Below, one piece after another: positions 32,272-41,220 of a DNA stretch of 64,000 bases. This DNA is from an uncultured Oscillospiraceae bacterium (GTDB taxonomy: Bacteria > Bacillota > Clostridia > Oscillospirales > Acutalibacteraceae): NCBI GenBank assembly GCA_910587835.1, contig CAJUNQ010000094.1:62001-126000 (forward strand), in the 5' to 3' direction. A program made the translations under genes and the position numbers. Position 1 is the stretch's first letter; each line of letters opens with the position of its first letter. The notes under the pieces were generated by a model that had not been told where the DNA came from, made no database searches, and saw only the letters and a program-made list of their open reading frames with translations.

Positions 32272-32799
32272 TCAGGCATCATGCAAGCCTTCCCATTCGT
32301 CTCGAGAAATAGCAAACACCTTTGAAATCTTGTCCGCCTCATTTTCAAACTCCCCCACAAAGCGCATCCCATTTGCCAGAGCCGTAGCTCCTGAGGCCGT
32401 ATTGGTGTATTTGCAGTAGGAATAAACCATCTGAAAGGGTGTGTTCTCAAAAAGCCAGTCCCGGCATTTCCGCGCGGCTTCACTGGCATAGCCCTTACGC
32501 CAGTGGTCTCTGCGGATGTGATAGCCGATCTCCGGCTTGATCTGTCCGTCAATATTCTGCATGGTAATGCCGCAGTCCCCGATCAGCTCGCCGGTCTCCT
32601 TTAAGGTCACCGCCCACAGCCCAAAGCCAAAGACCCGGTAGTTCTCCCTGTTCCAGTCGATCCAATACAGGACCTTTGCCTGGTCAAAGGGCTTGGGATA
32701 ATGCCGCATGGTCTCTGGGTCTGATAGTATGGCAAAAAGGTCAGAAAAATCGTCCGCCGTCAACTCCCGCAGAAACAGCCGCTCCGTCTCTAAAAACAT
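32272..32799 (-). CDS. GNAT-family N-acetyltransferase (RimJ/RimL-like)
   Basis: 175 residues. The N-terminal TERLFLRELTADDFSDLFAILSDPE is the usual opening of RimJ/RimL/SpeG-like GNAT enzymes. The acetyl-CoA loop is YHIRRDHWRKGYASEAARKC (about 92-111), and NTASGATALANGMRFVGE is the family's C-terminal helix-strand. The substrate could be a protein N-terminus or a small amine. AAAGGGTGATTATCA precedes ATG 32799. It is the first gene after the tRNA terminator and precedes the AAC(3)-like gene by 26 nt. Confidence 0.85.
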   Translation of the reverse strand: MFLETERLFLRELTADDFSDLFAILSDPETMRHYPKPFDQAKVLYWIDWNRENYRVFGFGLWAVTLKETGELIGDCGITMQNIDGQIKPEIGYHIRRDHWRKGYASEAARKCRDWLFENTPFQMVYSYCKYTNTASGATALANGMRFVGEFENEADKISKVFAISRDEWEGLHDA

Positions 32800-32817
32800 T
32801 GATAATCACCCTTTCTG

Positions 32818-32856
32818 AAAAAACAAAGCGTTATGGATTTGATTCCATAACGCTTT
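32818..32856 (-). terminator. Intrinsic terminator of the tRNA array
   Basis: On the minus strand AAAGCGTTATGGA - ATCAAA - TCCATAACGCTTT followed by GTTTTTTC, directly after tRNA-Cys. Confidence 0.92.
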
Positions 32857-32931
32857 TGGAGGTGACACCCGGATTTGAACCGGGGAATGAAGGTTTTGCA
32901 GACCTTTGCCTTACCGCTTGGCTATGTCACC
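32857..32931 (-). tRNA. tRNA-Cys(GCA), CCA encoded
   Basis: Acceptor GGTGACA/TGTCACC, anticodon loop TCTGCAAA with anticodon GCA, T loop TTCAAAT, discriminator T and encoded CCA. Fifth and last gene of the array. An 11-bp inverted pair GAGAAAAGACG/CGTCTTTTCTC (about 32939-32981) separates it from tRNA-Gly and may guide processing. Confidence 0.95.
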
Positions 32932-32984
32932 AGTTTTTGAGAAAAGACGCTACCTAAATACTTGGCAACGTCTTTTCTCATTCC

Positions 32985-33060
32985 TGGAGCGGACGACGAG
33001 GCTCGAACTCGCTACCTCCACCTTGGCAAGGTGGCGCTCTACCAGATGAGCTACGCCCGC
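32985..33060 (-). tRNA. tRNA-Gly(GCC), CCA encoded
   Basis: Acceptor GCGGGCG/CGTCCGC (one G-T pair), anticodon stem CCACC/GGTGG with loop TTGCCAA, anticodon GCC; discriminator T then CCA. Fourth gene of the array. Confidence 0.95.
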
Positions 33061-33063
33061 AAA

Positions 33064-33139
33064 TGGTGCCTCCGATCGGAATCGAACCAATGACACGGGG
33101 ATTTTCAGTCCCCTGCTCTACCAACTGAGCTACAGAGGC
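33064..33139 (-). tRNA. tRNA-Phe(GAA), CCA encoded
   Basis: Acceptor GCCTCTG/CGGAGGC, anticodon stem GGGGA/TCCCC with loop CTGAAAA, anticodon GAA; discriminator A then CCA. Three nucleotides from tRNA-Gly. Confidence 0.95.
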
Positions 33140-33166
33140 AAAATTGTAGTTCCTGTGCAGGAACTA

Positions 33167-33243
33167 TGGCGACCCGGAACGGGCTCGAACCGTCGACCTC
33201 TAGCGTGACAGGCTAGCGTTCTAACCAACTGAACTACCGGGCC
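33167..33243 (-). tRNA. tRNA-Asp(GTC), CCA encoded
   Basis: Acceptor GGCCCGG/CCGGGTC, anticodon stem CTAGC/GCTAG with loop CTGTCAC, anticodon GTC; discriminator G then CCA. A short perfect hairpin TAGTTCCTG/CAGGAACTA (33147-33166) fills the spacer before tRNA-Phe. Confidence 0.95.
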
Positions 33244-33260
33244 ATAGTATCATTCCGATA

Positions 33261-33337
33261 TGGTGGGGACAATAGGACTTGAACCTATGACCCCCTGCTT
33301 GTAAGGCAGGTGCTCTAACCAGCTGAGCTATGCCCCC
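33261..33337 (-). tRNA. tRNA-Val(TAC), CCA encoded
   Basis: Acceptor GGGGGCA/TGTCCCC, anticodon stem CCTGC/GCAGG with loop CTTACAA, anticodon TAC; discriminator A then CCA. First gene of the array. Flanking CATTCCGA (33251-33258) and TCGGAATG (33350-33357) can pair around the whole tRNA, as in a processing stem. Confidence 0.95.
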
Positions 33338-33379
33338 CAATCCATCTCTTCGGAATGTCGTCCCCTGACGACGTTTTAT

Positions 33380-33408
33380 ATTTTACAATATTTGGCCCGA
33401 TTTGTCAA
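33380..33408 (-). promoter_or_regulatory. Promoter of the tRNA array
   Basis: Minus strand TTGACA (33408-33403), 17 nt, TAAAAT (33385-33380), about 40 nt before tRNA-Val. Confidence 0.85.
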
Positions 33409-33428
33409 TACCCTAACGCAAAACTTTT

Positions 33429-34319
33429 TTATTTTTTTCTTTTGCTTTCTGCCAAGGCCTGAAGCTCCTCCAAAGAGAAGTAATATTTCCGGTTACAGTA
33501 TTGGCAGACAGTCTCTGCCATCCCCTGGTCATTCAGCGGCAGACTGGTCAGCTCCTCTGCATCCAGTGTCAGTAAAACCCCAGCAAAGCGCTCCTTGCTG
33601 CAATTACACGCATAATGTACGGGGAACTCATCCAGCTTTTCTATCTGAAAGCCCGCCAGCGCAGTCCGGCACAGAGCCTCAGGGCCAAATCCCTTCGCCA
33701 GCATAGTGGTTACTGGCTCCAAATGGGCAATATTCTGCTCCAGGCGCGTCAAAGCGGCGTCGTCCGCGCCAGGCAGGGCCTGAATCAGCAGCCCCCCTGC
33801 CAGCAGTGTACTCCCCTCTTCCCTGTCGACCAGCACCCCCAGCGCACAAACGGTAGGGGTCTGCTCACTGACTGCATAATAGTGGGTCAAGTCCTCGGCA
33901 ATCTCCCCGCTAACCAGCTCTACCTGCCCGGAGTACGGCTCTCCTGTACCAAAGTCCCGAATAACAGCCAACCGGCCTTTATGCCCTACTGCGCTCCCTA
34001 CATCCAGCTTGCCGTTGGCCTTAGGGGGCAAATCAACCTGGGGCGCGTCCACATACCCCCGTACATTCCCCCGGCTGTCAGAAAGAGCCAGCAAGCCGCC
34101 CAGAGGGCCGTCCCCAGCAATTTTCAGGGTCAGGGTCGCCTCTGCCTCTTTCAGCATGGCCCCCATAAGGGAGGCCCCGGTCAGCAGCCGGCCCAAAGCC
34201 GCGCAAGAGGTCTTCGTCAGCCCATGCACACGCTGCGCTGTATAGACCAATTCGGTTGAATCGATTGCAGAGGCAATCAGACTGCCATCACTGGTAATCG
34301 TGCGGATAATACGGTCCAT
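33429..34319 (-). CDS. hslO: Redox-regulated chaperone Hsp33
   Basis: 296 residues. The N-terminal chaperone domain has DGPLGGLLALSDSRGNVRGYV and LPPKANGKLDVGSAVG. The C-terminal zinc switch is C-x-C in YACNCSKERF and C-x-x-C in ETVCQYCNRKYYFS. Oxidation of these Cys releases zinc and activates Hsp33 as a holdase. ATG 34319 follows AGGA by 7 nt. The gene overlaps the end of the upstream methyltransferase gene by 32 nt, indicating co-transcription. Confidence 0.95.
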   Translation of the reverse strand: MDRIIRTITSDGSLIASAIDSTELVYTAQRVHGLTKTSCAALGRLLTGASLMGAMLKEAEATLTLKIAGDGPLGGLLALSDSRGNVRGYVDAPQVDLPPKANGKLDVGSAVGHKGRLAVIRDFGTGEPYSGQVELVSGEIAEDLTHYYAVSEQTPTVCALGVLVDREEGSTLLAGGLLIQALPGADDAALTRLEQNIAHLEPVTTMLAKGFGPEALCRTALAGFQIEKLDEFPVHYACNCSKERFAGVLLTLDAEELTSLPLNDQGMAETVCQYCNRKYYFSLEELQALAESKRKK

Positions 34320-35076
34320 TTCCCATTCCTGATCCTTTCTTTTTCGCGGCAAAAACCACCCTTGCGCTCTCCGGACGAGGCGGGTCAAAGCTCAGCTCAT
34401 GAAAAATCTGAACATCCTCAAAGCCAGCCTTCTGCAGCCACTCTGTCACAGCCTCCAACGGATAGGCATACTCAGAAAAGCTCTCTCCGCTCCTGCGGTA
34501 AAGCTTTTCCTCCCGGGAGAAAAAATCCAGCCGGATGTCTACCCGCCCTGTCCCAAAGCTGCAGCGGTTCTGCCAAACGCAGTAAACATCTTCCATGTCA
34601 TAAACAAAGGTGTGGTTTCCCAGAACATTTTCGTGCTTATACAGTGTATTCAAATCAAAGAAAAAATATCCATCCGGCTCCAAAAACAGCGAGACCCGTT
34701 GAAACGCCCGCTGAACAGCAGTCTTCCCCTGCAAATGGTTGACACTGTCCAGAGAGCATACTACTGTGTGAACCGTGCCGTACAGGTCCAGCTCCTGCAT
34801 ATTCTGCCGCAGAAACAGAATGTCAGCTTCCGCGTCCGCACATTTTTCCCTGGCCAGAGAGAGCATCTCTACAGAAGCGTCCACGCCGTAAACGTCCAAC
34901 CCCCGACGGAACAGCTCCAAGGTCAAAGAGCCTGTCCCACAGGCCAGGTCCAACGTCAGGCCAGGGGTATGGCCCAGCCGCCCCATCAGCTCCATCAGGT
35001 AGTCCGCTTGCCGGGAGTAGTTTACATTTGCAGTCAGACGGTCATAAAACTGGGCAAAAACGGAATAACCAGCCAT
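34288..35076 (-). CDS. Class I SAM-dependent methyltransferase
   Basis: 262 residues. YSVFAQFYDRLTANVNYSRQADYL is the usual start of YodH/UbiE-like methyltransferases in Firmicutes. Motif I is TLDLACGTGSLTLEL (about 43-57), followed by VYGVDASVEMLSLA and the DSVNHL segment. The substrate is unknown. ATG 35076 has CAGGAG 6-7 nt upstream; the longer open frame has none. It follows the YerC-like gene with almost no gap (35078) and overlaps hslO, so the three form one operon. Confidence 0.85.
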   Translation of the reverse strand: MAGYSVFAQFYDRLTANVNYSRQADYLMELMGRLGHTPGLTLDLACGTGSLTLELFRRGLDVYGVDASVEMLSLAREKCADAEADILFLRQNMQELDLYGTVHTVVCSLDSVNHLQGKTAVQRAFQRVSLFLEPDGYFFFDLNTLYKHENVLGNHTFVYDMEDVYCVWQNRCSFGTGRVDIRLDFFSREEKLYRRSGESFSEYAYPLEAVTEWLQKAGFEDVQIFHELSFDPPRPESARVVFAAKKKGSGMGNGPYYPHDYQ

Positions 35077-35077
35077 C

Positions 35078-35392
35078 TCAGTTCTCCTGGGGTTCTTCCT
35101 GCTGGCAGATGCCCAAACGGTCAAACACCAGCGCATAGCCATCGCTGCCATAATTCAGCGCCCGGGCTACCCGGCTGATGGTGGCAGTGGACGCCCCCGT
35201 CCTGCTCACGATATCGGTATAAATATGCCGCTCTGTCAGCATTTGCGCCACAACGATCCGCTGAGCCATTGCCTTCAGCTCCGGTACGGTGCAGAGATCC
35301 TCAAAAAAGCGGTAGCACTCATCAGTAGTCTGCAGAGTCAGGATAGCTTTAAAAAGGGAATCCAGATTCTCATCTTGCAGCTTCTCGTTCAT
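35078..35392 (-). CDS. yerC: YerC/YecD-family TrpR-related regulator
   Basis: 104 residues, the standard size of YerC. The helix-turn-helix segment TDIVSRTGASTATISRVARALNYGSDGY (about 63-90) and the ELKAMAQRIVVAQML helix are those of the YerC/YecD branch of TrpR-like repressors. ATG 35392 is used (GAGGAGTGTATTTTTC upstream). The target is unknown; it heads the operon with the methyltransferase and hslO. Confidence 0.88.
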   Translation of the reverse strand: MNEKLQDENLDSLFKAILTLQTTDECYRFFEDLCTVPELKAMAQRIVVAQMLTERHIYTDIVSRTGASTATISRVARALNYGSDGYALVFDRLGICQQEEPQEN

Positions 35393-35464
35393 GAAAAATA
35401 CACTCCTCAATCATTTTAACGGACAAAGCATATTATACCAAATACCGTAAAAAAAGTAAATCAT

Positions 35465-36769
35465 TTATTCATCATTTTTCAGCAGATCCTGGTAAGTTTC
35501 TCCACGAATAACCACCCGGCTCTCCCCGTTGCGCACCATCACGCAGGGCGGGCGGAGATTGCGGTTATAGTTGGAGGCCATAGAATAATTATAGGCGCCA
35601 GTAGAAAGCACCGCCAGAATATCCCCTTCCTCCGGGCGCTGAATAAGGGTGTGCTCCTGAATCAGGTCTCCGCTCTCACAGCACTTTCCGGCAATCGTGG
35701 CGGTATAATCTGCGGGAAGACTGGCCTTATTGGCCACCAGACAGGTATAATCCGACTGATACAAAGCGTAACGGGGGTTCTCAAACATGCCGCCGTCAAT
35801 CGCCACATAGTTCCTCACCTGGGGAATCTCCCGGATGCTCCCCACCGTATACAAAGTGACGCCAGCCTCTCCCACCACTGAGCGGCCCGGCTCAATATAG
35901 ATTCTGGGCAGCTGCAAGCCCAGCTTGGCACAGCATGCATGTATCTTCTCAGAAACAGCCTCCATATACTCCATGTAGGGAATGAAGTCGTCCTGCTCCG
36001 TATAGTGGATGCCAAAGCCTCCCCCCAGGTTCAAATGCTCCAGCTCCACGCCCAGTTCCTGCTTAATCTGGTGAAGAAGCCCCAGCATAACCTCTGCCGC
36101 ATGCACAAAGGGTTCCTTTTCCATAATTTGAGAGCCAATGTGGCAATGTAAACCAATTAGCTTTACGTGTTCCAACTCCAGAGCACGCTTTGCCGCTGTA
36201 AAGGCCTCCCCGCTGACAAGGTCGAGGCCAAACTTTGAATCAATCTGGCCTGTACGGATGAACTCATGGGTGTGCGCATCAATTCCAGGCTTCACCCGCA
36301 ACGATGCAGGGACAATTACGCCCTGAGCTGCAGCCACCTTTTCCAGCTTTTCCAGCTCAGAAGGATTGTCCACCACAATGTCGCCCACATGGTTGGATAC
36401 CGCCAGCTCCAACTCAGCCACACTCTTGTTATTTCCCTGAAAATGAATATTGCCCCCTGGTATCCCCGCCTGTAAAGCTGTATACAGTTCACCCCCGGAT
36501 ACAACCTCCAGGTCCAGCCCTTCACTGAAAGCAATCCGGCACATCTCCTTGCAGCAAAACGCCTTACTGGCATAAATGGGGCGGCCATTGCCGTGGTAGA
36601 ACTTCTGAAAGGAGTCCACATAGCTCCGGCATACCCGGCGAATCTCATCCTCACTCATCACATATAGCGGCGTCCCATACTGTCTGGCCAAGGCAACCGT
36701 ATCAACGCCGCCAACCGACAAATTGCCCTGTTCATTCACATCTAAACATGGAGAATAAATACAAATCAA
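35465..36769 (-). CDS. lysA: Diaminopimelate decarboxylase
   Basis: 434 residues, fold-type III PLP enzyme making L-lysine from meso-DAP. The PLP lysine is in YASKAFCCKEMC, followed by GLDLEVVSGGEL, HCHIGSQI, NLGGGFGI, the phosphate/PLP-binding EPGRSVVGEAG, and the active-site Cys region GKCCESGDLI. The proposed start is TTG 36769 (MICIYSP), 17 nt after the engB stop with GGGA/AAGGG just upstream; the open frame extends to 36796 but only inside engB. It shares the engB-lon transcript direction. Confidence 0.93.
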   Translation of the reverse strand: MICIYSPCLDVNEQGNLSVGGVDTVALARQYGTPLYVMSEDEIRRVCRSYVDSFQKFYHGNGRPIYASKAFCCKEMCRIAFSEGLDLEVVSGGELYTALQAGIPGGNIHFQGNNKSVAELELAVSNHVGDIVVDNPSELEKLEKVAAAQGVIVPASLRVKPGIDAHTHEFIRTGQIDSKFGLDLVSGEAFTAAKRALELEHVKLIGLHCHIGSQIMEKEPFVHAAEVMLGLLHQIKQELGVELEHLNLGGGFGIHYTEQDDFIPYMEYMEAVSEKIHACCAKLGLQLPRIYIEPGRSVVGEAGVTLYTVGSIREIPQVRNYVAIDGGMFENPRYALYQSDYTCLVANKASLPADYTATIAGKCCESGDLIQEHTLIQRPEEGDILAVLSTGAYNYSMASNYNRNLRPPCVMVRNGESRVVIRGETYQDLLKNDE

Positions 36770-36785
36770 CCCTTTCCCATCTGGA

Positions 36786-37367
36786 CTATTTCCCAATCGA
36801 GGCCGCGATTCTTGCCTTTACTTCCTCCACCCCAGTTCCTTTGGTTGCTGAAAAGGGGTAAAACTTTACATCAAGAGCATCAAAAATCTCCTGAAACAGA
36901 AGCATTTGCTTTTCAGTCTCCGTCTTATTCAGCTTATCGCTTTTAGTACACACCACAGCAAACGGCAGACCACTGGCAGAGAGAAAATCGATCATCTGCA
37001 TGTCGTCCACAGTCGGCTTGTGCCTCATATCAACCAACTGCAAAACCAGCGCAATATTTCTCTCCTGAGCAAAATATCCGTCTACAAGACTGCCCCAACG
37101 CTCCTTCTCCGCCCGTGACACCTTCGCGTAGCCATAGCCGGGAAGGTCCACAAAGCGGCATTCTGACAACTTATAAAAGTTGATGGTGGCCGTCTTACCC
37201 GGCGTGGCGCTGGTGCGGGCCAAAGCCTTTCGGTTCACCAGCTTATTGATCAAAGAGGACTTGCCCACATTGGAGCGTCCCGAAAAGACCACTTCAGGAA
37301 GAGTGGACTTGGGCAGTTGATTTTCCTTACCAGCTGCTAATTCAAATTCCGCGTTGAGAAAATTCAC
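36786..37367 (-). CDS. engB: Ribosome biogenesis GTPase EngB/YsxC
   Basis: 193 residues. G1 FSGRSNVGKSSLIN, G2 T-P-G-K-T in TSATPGKTATINFY, G3 VDLPGYGYAKV, G4 CTKSDKLN and G5 SATKGTG are all present. It is needed for late 50S subunit assembly. GTG 37367 is preferred: its GTGA overlaps the lon stop by 4 nt and AGGAG is 6 nt upstream, whereas ATG 37373 abuts the site. Confidence 0.95.
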   Translation of the reverse strand: MNFLNAEFELAAGKENQLPKSTLPEVVFSGRSNVGKSSLINKLVNRKALARTSATPGKTATINFYKLSECRFVDLPGYGYAKVSRAEKERWGSLVDGYFAQERNIALVLQLVDMRHKPTVDDMQMIDFLSASGLPFAVVCTKSDKLNKTETEKQMLLFQEIFDALDVKFYPFSATKGTGVEEVKARIAASIGK

Positions 37368-39820
37368 TGGCATCTCCTTTGCTGCGGGTGACTGTCACAG
37401 GCATAACCCGGCACAGCAGGCGGCGTCACCTCTGCCTGGATGATGGGTGTCTCCTGAGACAGTGGCATGGGCATGTACTGTAAAGCATTTTCCAGTACAG
37501 TGTCCACCCTCTTGACAGAAACAAACGTTACATTCTCCTTCACCACGGGGTCCACCTCTGCTAAGTCCGGCAGGTTGTCCGCAGGGATCAAAACAGTCTT
37601 TATCCCATTTTTGTAGGCGGCCATTGCTTTTTCCCGCAATCCGCCAATGGGCAGCACCCGGCCCTGTAAAGTGATTTCCCCTGTCATAGCCACGTCATGG
37701 CGGACAGGAATCCCGCACAAAGCGGAGGTGATTGCTGTAGCCATCGCCGTTCCAGCAGAGGGGCCGTCTTTGGGCACAGCGCCCTCTGGCGCGTGAACAT
37801 GGATGTCGCATTTCTCATAGAATTTGGAGGAAATCCCCAGAGCCTTTGCCCTGGTGCGAATACAGGTAATAGCCGCATTAGCAGACTCCTTCATCACATC
37901 ACCCAACGAGCCTGTCAACTGAATTTTGCCTGTACCGGCCATCACCGCCACCTCAATAGGCAGCAGCTCTCCGCCTACACTGGTCCAGGCCAACCCGTTG
38001 ACCAGTCCTACTACATCCTCCTTGGCTGCATTGTCCCGGGTATACTTTCTGGGTCCCAGCAGCTCCTCCAGGTTATCCGGCTTCACCGTAAAACTGGTGA
38101 ATGTCTCGTCCGCAACAATCTTCTTAGCGGTCTTCCGGCAGACAGAGGCAATCATCCTCTCCAATGTCCGCACACCGGCCTCACGAGTATAACCGTCCAC
38201 CAGCAGACGCAAAGCCTGCTTGGAGAATTTCAGCTGCGAAGCCTTGATGCCGTGCTTTTCCAGCTGCTTCTTCACCAAATGCCGGGAGGCAATCTGCAGC
38301 TTCTCCTCCAAGGTGTAGCTGCCCAGCTCAATCACATCCATCCGGTCATATAGGGGACCTGGAATGCGGGAAGCATCGTTGGCCGTAGTGATAAATAAGA
38401 CCTTGCTCAAATCAAAGGGCAAATCTATGTAGTGGTCGGTGAATTCCCCATTCTGCTCTGGGTCCAGCACCTCCAACAGCGCCGAAGCCGGGTCGCCCTT
38501 GAAGTTTGCCCCCAGCTTGTCGATCTCATCCAGCAGCAGCAGCGGATTGTTTACCCCTGCCTGCTTAATCGCGTTGATGATACGGCCGGGCATAGAGCCC
38601 ACATAGGTCTTCCGGTGCCCCATAATTTCCGCCTCGTCGCTGACACCGCCCAAAGAGACCCGGACATATTTCCGTCCGGTTGCCTGGGCAATGGAGCGGG
38701 CAATGGAGGTCTTCCCCACGCCCGGAGGCCCCACCAGACAGATGATCTGCCCCGTAGGCGCTGGCGCCAGACTGCGTACCGCCAGAATCTCAATAAAGCG
38801 TTCCTTGACCTTTTCCATTCCGTAATGGTCTCTGTCCAGCACTTTCTGCGCCCGTTTCAGATCCAGCTTTTCCTTGGAGGACTTCTTCCAAGGAAGCTCC
38901 AGGCAGGTGTCCACATAAAGTCGAATGACGCTCGCCTCATGAGAGCCAAAGGGCATATGGTACAGCTTGTCACATTCCTTCAGCAGCTTTTCCTCACAGG
39001 TCTTATCAAGCCCCAGCTTTTTTACCTTATTGCGCAGCTCGTCAGCCTCTTGCTGGGGATTGTCGTCCTCTCCCAGCTCGCTGGTAATCGCCCGCAGCTG
39101 CTCCTTCAGGAAATACTCCCGCTGATTCTCATCAATCTGCGCCTGCGCCTTCTGATTGATCTCGTTTTCGACCTCCAGAATCTGAATCTCCTCGGTCAGC
39201 ACGTCAATCAGCTTCTGAATCCGCTTCAATGGGCGCAGCTCATCCAGAATGAACTGCTTGCGTTCAAAATCGATTGAGATATTAGAAGCAATATAGTCCG
39301 CCAGACGGCCACAGTCCTTCTCCTGCAAAACTCCCAGCAAGACGTCCGGCGGCACATGTCTGAAAAGGCGCAGATACTCGTCAAACTTCTCATGAACGAT
39401 ACGAACCAACGCCTCTGACTTAGAGGTTTTCTTGTAAGTCAGCATAGGGCATTTCAGCACATTGCCCAGCAGAAAGGGCTCCTCTTGGGACAGAGACAGA
39501 ATCTCGCCCCGGCAAAGGCCCTCCACATGCAGCTTCGCCCCCTCCTCTGAGTGGTGGAGGACCTGCTTGATGCGGGCAATGACCCCCATTTTATACAGGT
39601 CGTCGCCAACAGGCTCCCTGTCGCCCATATGCACCTGCGACACCAGAAAAATCAGTCTGTCCCTGGAAATGGCCTCAGAGGCCGCCAGCACGGACTTTTT
39701 CCGGGAGATGTCGAACTGCAGCATCATCCCCGGAAAAAATACCAGTCCGCGAACTGCCAGCACGGGCAGAGTCAGATTATTCTGATCAATCACAATATTA
39801 TCTTCTGTAAAATTTTGCAT
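37364..39820 (-). CDS. lon: ATP-dependent protease Lon
   Basis: 818 residues. The N-terminal LON substrate domain (12-210, starting LPVLAVRGLVFFPGM), coiled coil (QIDENQREYFLKEQLRAI), AAA+ module with Walker A GPPGVGKTSIARS (about 365) and LLLLDEIDKLG, and the protease domain with catalytic Ser in PKDGPSAGTAM (about 690) and Lys in GGLREKAMAA are present. It degrades misfolded and regulatory proteins. TTAGGAGATCATC precedes ATG 39820. It lies in a quality-control cluster with clpX, clpP and tig. Confidence 0.97.
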   Translation of the reverse strand: MQNFTEDNIVIDQNNLTLPVLAVRGLVFFPGMMLQFDISRKKSVLAASEAISRDRLIFLVSQVHMGDREPVGDDLYKMGVIARIKQVLHHSEEGAKLHVEGLCRGEILSLSQEEPFLLGNVLKCPMLTYKKTSKSEALVRIVHEKFDEYLRLFRHVPPDVLLGVLQEKDCGRLADYIASNISIDFERKQFILDELRPLKRIQKLIDVLTEEIQILEVENEINQKAQAQIDENQREYFLKEQLRAITSELGEDDNPQQEADELRNKVKKLGLDKTCEEKLLKECDKLYHMPFGSHEASVIRLYVDTCLELPWKKSSKEKLDLKRAQKVLDRDHYGMEKVKERFIEILAVRSLAPAPTGQIICLVGPPGVGKTSIARSIAQATGRKYVRVSLGGVSDEAEIMGHRKTYVGSMPGRIINAIKQAGVNNPLLLLDEIDKLGANFKGDPASALLEVLDPEQNGEFTDHYIDLPFDLSKVLFITTANDASRIPGPLYDRMDVIELGSYTLEEKLQIASRHLVKKQLEKHGIKASQLKFSKQALRLLVDGYTREAGVRTLERMIASVCRKTAKKIVADETFTSFTVKPDNLEELLGPRKYTRDNAAKEDVVGLVNGLAWTSVGGELLPIEVAVMAGTGKIQLTGSLGDVMKESANAAITCIRTRAKALGISSKFYEKCDIHVHAPEGAVPKDGPSAGTAMATAITSALCGIPVRHDVAMTGEITLQGRVLPIGGLREKAMAAYKNGIKTVLIPADNLPDLAEVDPVVKENVTFVSVKRVDTVLENALQYMPMPLSQETPIIQAEVTPPAVPGYACDSHPQQRRCQ

Positions 39821-39893
39821 GATGATCTCCTAAAACCAGCGAAAGACTGCGGCCGATGGTCCCATCGAAGGCAGTCTTCTGGCTGTTTTGTTG

Positions 39894-41201
39894 TTATGAA
39901 GCCGACGGGTCCCGGCGCTCCCGGCGTTTTGGCGCGGTAATCCGAATCTTCATCGGCTTGCGGTCCTTATTGTGAACAACCTCAGGGCCAGCGGTCTTCT
40001 CCACCATGTCCTTAGTCACAACTACCTTTTCCACCGTGTAGTCGCTAGGGACCTGGTACATGACAGGCATAAGCAGGTCTTCCAGAATAGAGCGCAGGCC
40101 ACGGGCGCCAGTTTTCCGCTCCAAAGTCTTTTTCGCCACAGTGACCAGTGCCTCGTCGGTAAATTCCAAGTCGACCCGGTCCAGGTCAAACAATCTCTGA
40201 TACTGCTGGATGAGAGAATTTCTCGGCTCCTTCAGAATACGCACCAGCGCCACCTCATCCAAAGCCTCCAAAGCGGTAATCACTGGCACACGGCCCACCA
40301 GCTCCGGGATCAGGCCATACTTCACCAGATCATGGGGCGTCACGTCCCGCATCCAGTTCTTATCCGCCAGCTCCTTCTTTCCATGAACCTCGCCGCCAAA
40401 GCCCAAAGAGCTGGAAGCCACCCGCTTCTGCACGATCTTTTCCAGACCGTCAAAGGCGCCGCCGCAGATAAACAGAATATTTGAGGTGTCCACGCTGATG
40501 GTCTCCTGCTGAGGATGCTTCCGTCCTCCCTTAGGCGGCACACTGGCAGTGGTCCCCTCCAAAATTTTCAGCAGAGCCTGCTGTACGCCCTCGCCGCTGA
40601 CATCCCGGGTGATGGACTGATTCTCTGACTTGCGGGAAATCTTGTCGATCTCGTCAATATAGATAATACCCCGCTCTGCCCGGAAAATGTCATAATCCGC
40701 CGCCTGAATCAGCCGCAGAAGGATATTCTCCACATCATCGCCCACATAGCCGGCCTCTGTCAAGGTGGTGGCGTCCGCAATCGCAAAAGGAACATCCAAC
40801 AGCTTTGCCAGCGTCTGGGCCAGATAGGTCTTGCCCACGCCAGTGGGGCCCAAAAGCATCACATTGCTTTTTGAGAGCTCTACACCGCCCTCGCCAGAGA
40901 AATAAATGCGTTTATAATGATTGTAGACAGCCACAGAAAGCGCGATTTTCGCCTCATCCTGCCCCACCACATATTCGTCCAGCTTGCGCTTGATCTCCAT
41001 AGGCTTAGGCAGCAAAAGGCTGGTTTCCTGTGTGGGAATCGAGGTCGGCTGCAAACGGTCCTCATCGCTGATGATGGACATGCACAGGCGAACGCAGGAG
41101 TCGCAGATATACACCCCTGACCCGGCAATCAGCTGTCCGACCATGGCCTGGGGCTTTCCACAAAAGGAACAAGAGACGTCGTTATCATTCTTCAAAGCCA
41201 T
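39894..41201 (-). CDS. clpX: ATP-dependent Clp protease ATP-binding subunit ClpX
   Basis: 435 residues. The N-terminal C4 zinc-binding domain (CSFCGKPQ ... YICDSCVRLC), Walker A GPTGVGKTYLAQT (about 125), Walker B IIYIDEIDKIS, pore loop region GYVGDD, sensor regions and the ClpP-contacting IGF-type loop (here SSLGFGGEVHGKK) are visible. It unfolds substrates for ClpP, encoded 20 nt upstream. ATG 41201 is preceded by GGAAAGGAAGCGGACAG; the open frame to 41234 has no site. Confidence 0.97.
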   Translation of the reverse strand: MALKNDNDVSCSFCGKPQAMVGQLIAGSGVYICDSCVRLCMSIISDEDRLQPTSIPTQETSLLLPKPMEIKRKLDEYVVGQDEAKIALSVAVYNHYKRIYFSGEGGVELSKSNVMLLGPTGVGKTYLAQTLAKLLDVPFAIADATTLTEAGYVGDDVENILLRLIQAADYDIFRAERGIIYIDEIDKISRKSENQSITRDVSGEGVQQALLKILEGTTASVPPKGGRKHPQQETISVDTSNILFICGGAFDGLEKIVQKRVASSSLGFGGEVHGKKELADKNWMRDVTPHDLVKYGLIPELVGRVPVITALEALDEVALVRILKEPRNSLIQQYQRLFDLDRVDLEFTDEALVTVAKKTLERKTGARGLRSILEDLLMPVMYQVPSDYTVEKVVVTKDMVEKTAGPEVVHNKDRKPMKIRITAPKRRERRDPSAS

Positions 41202-41220
41202 CTGTCCGCTTCCTTTCCAG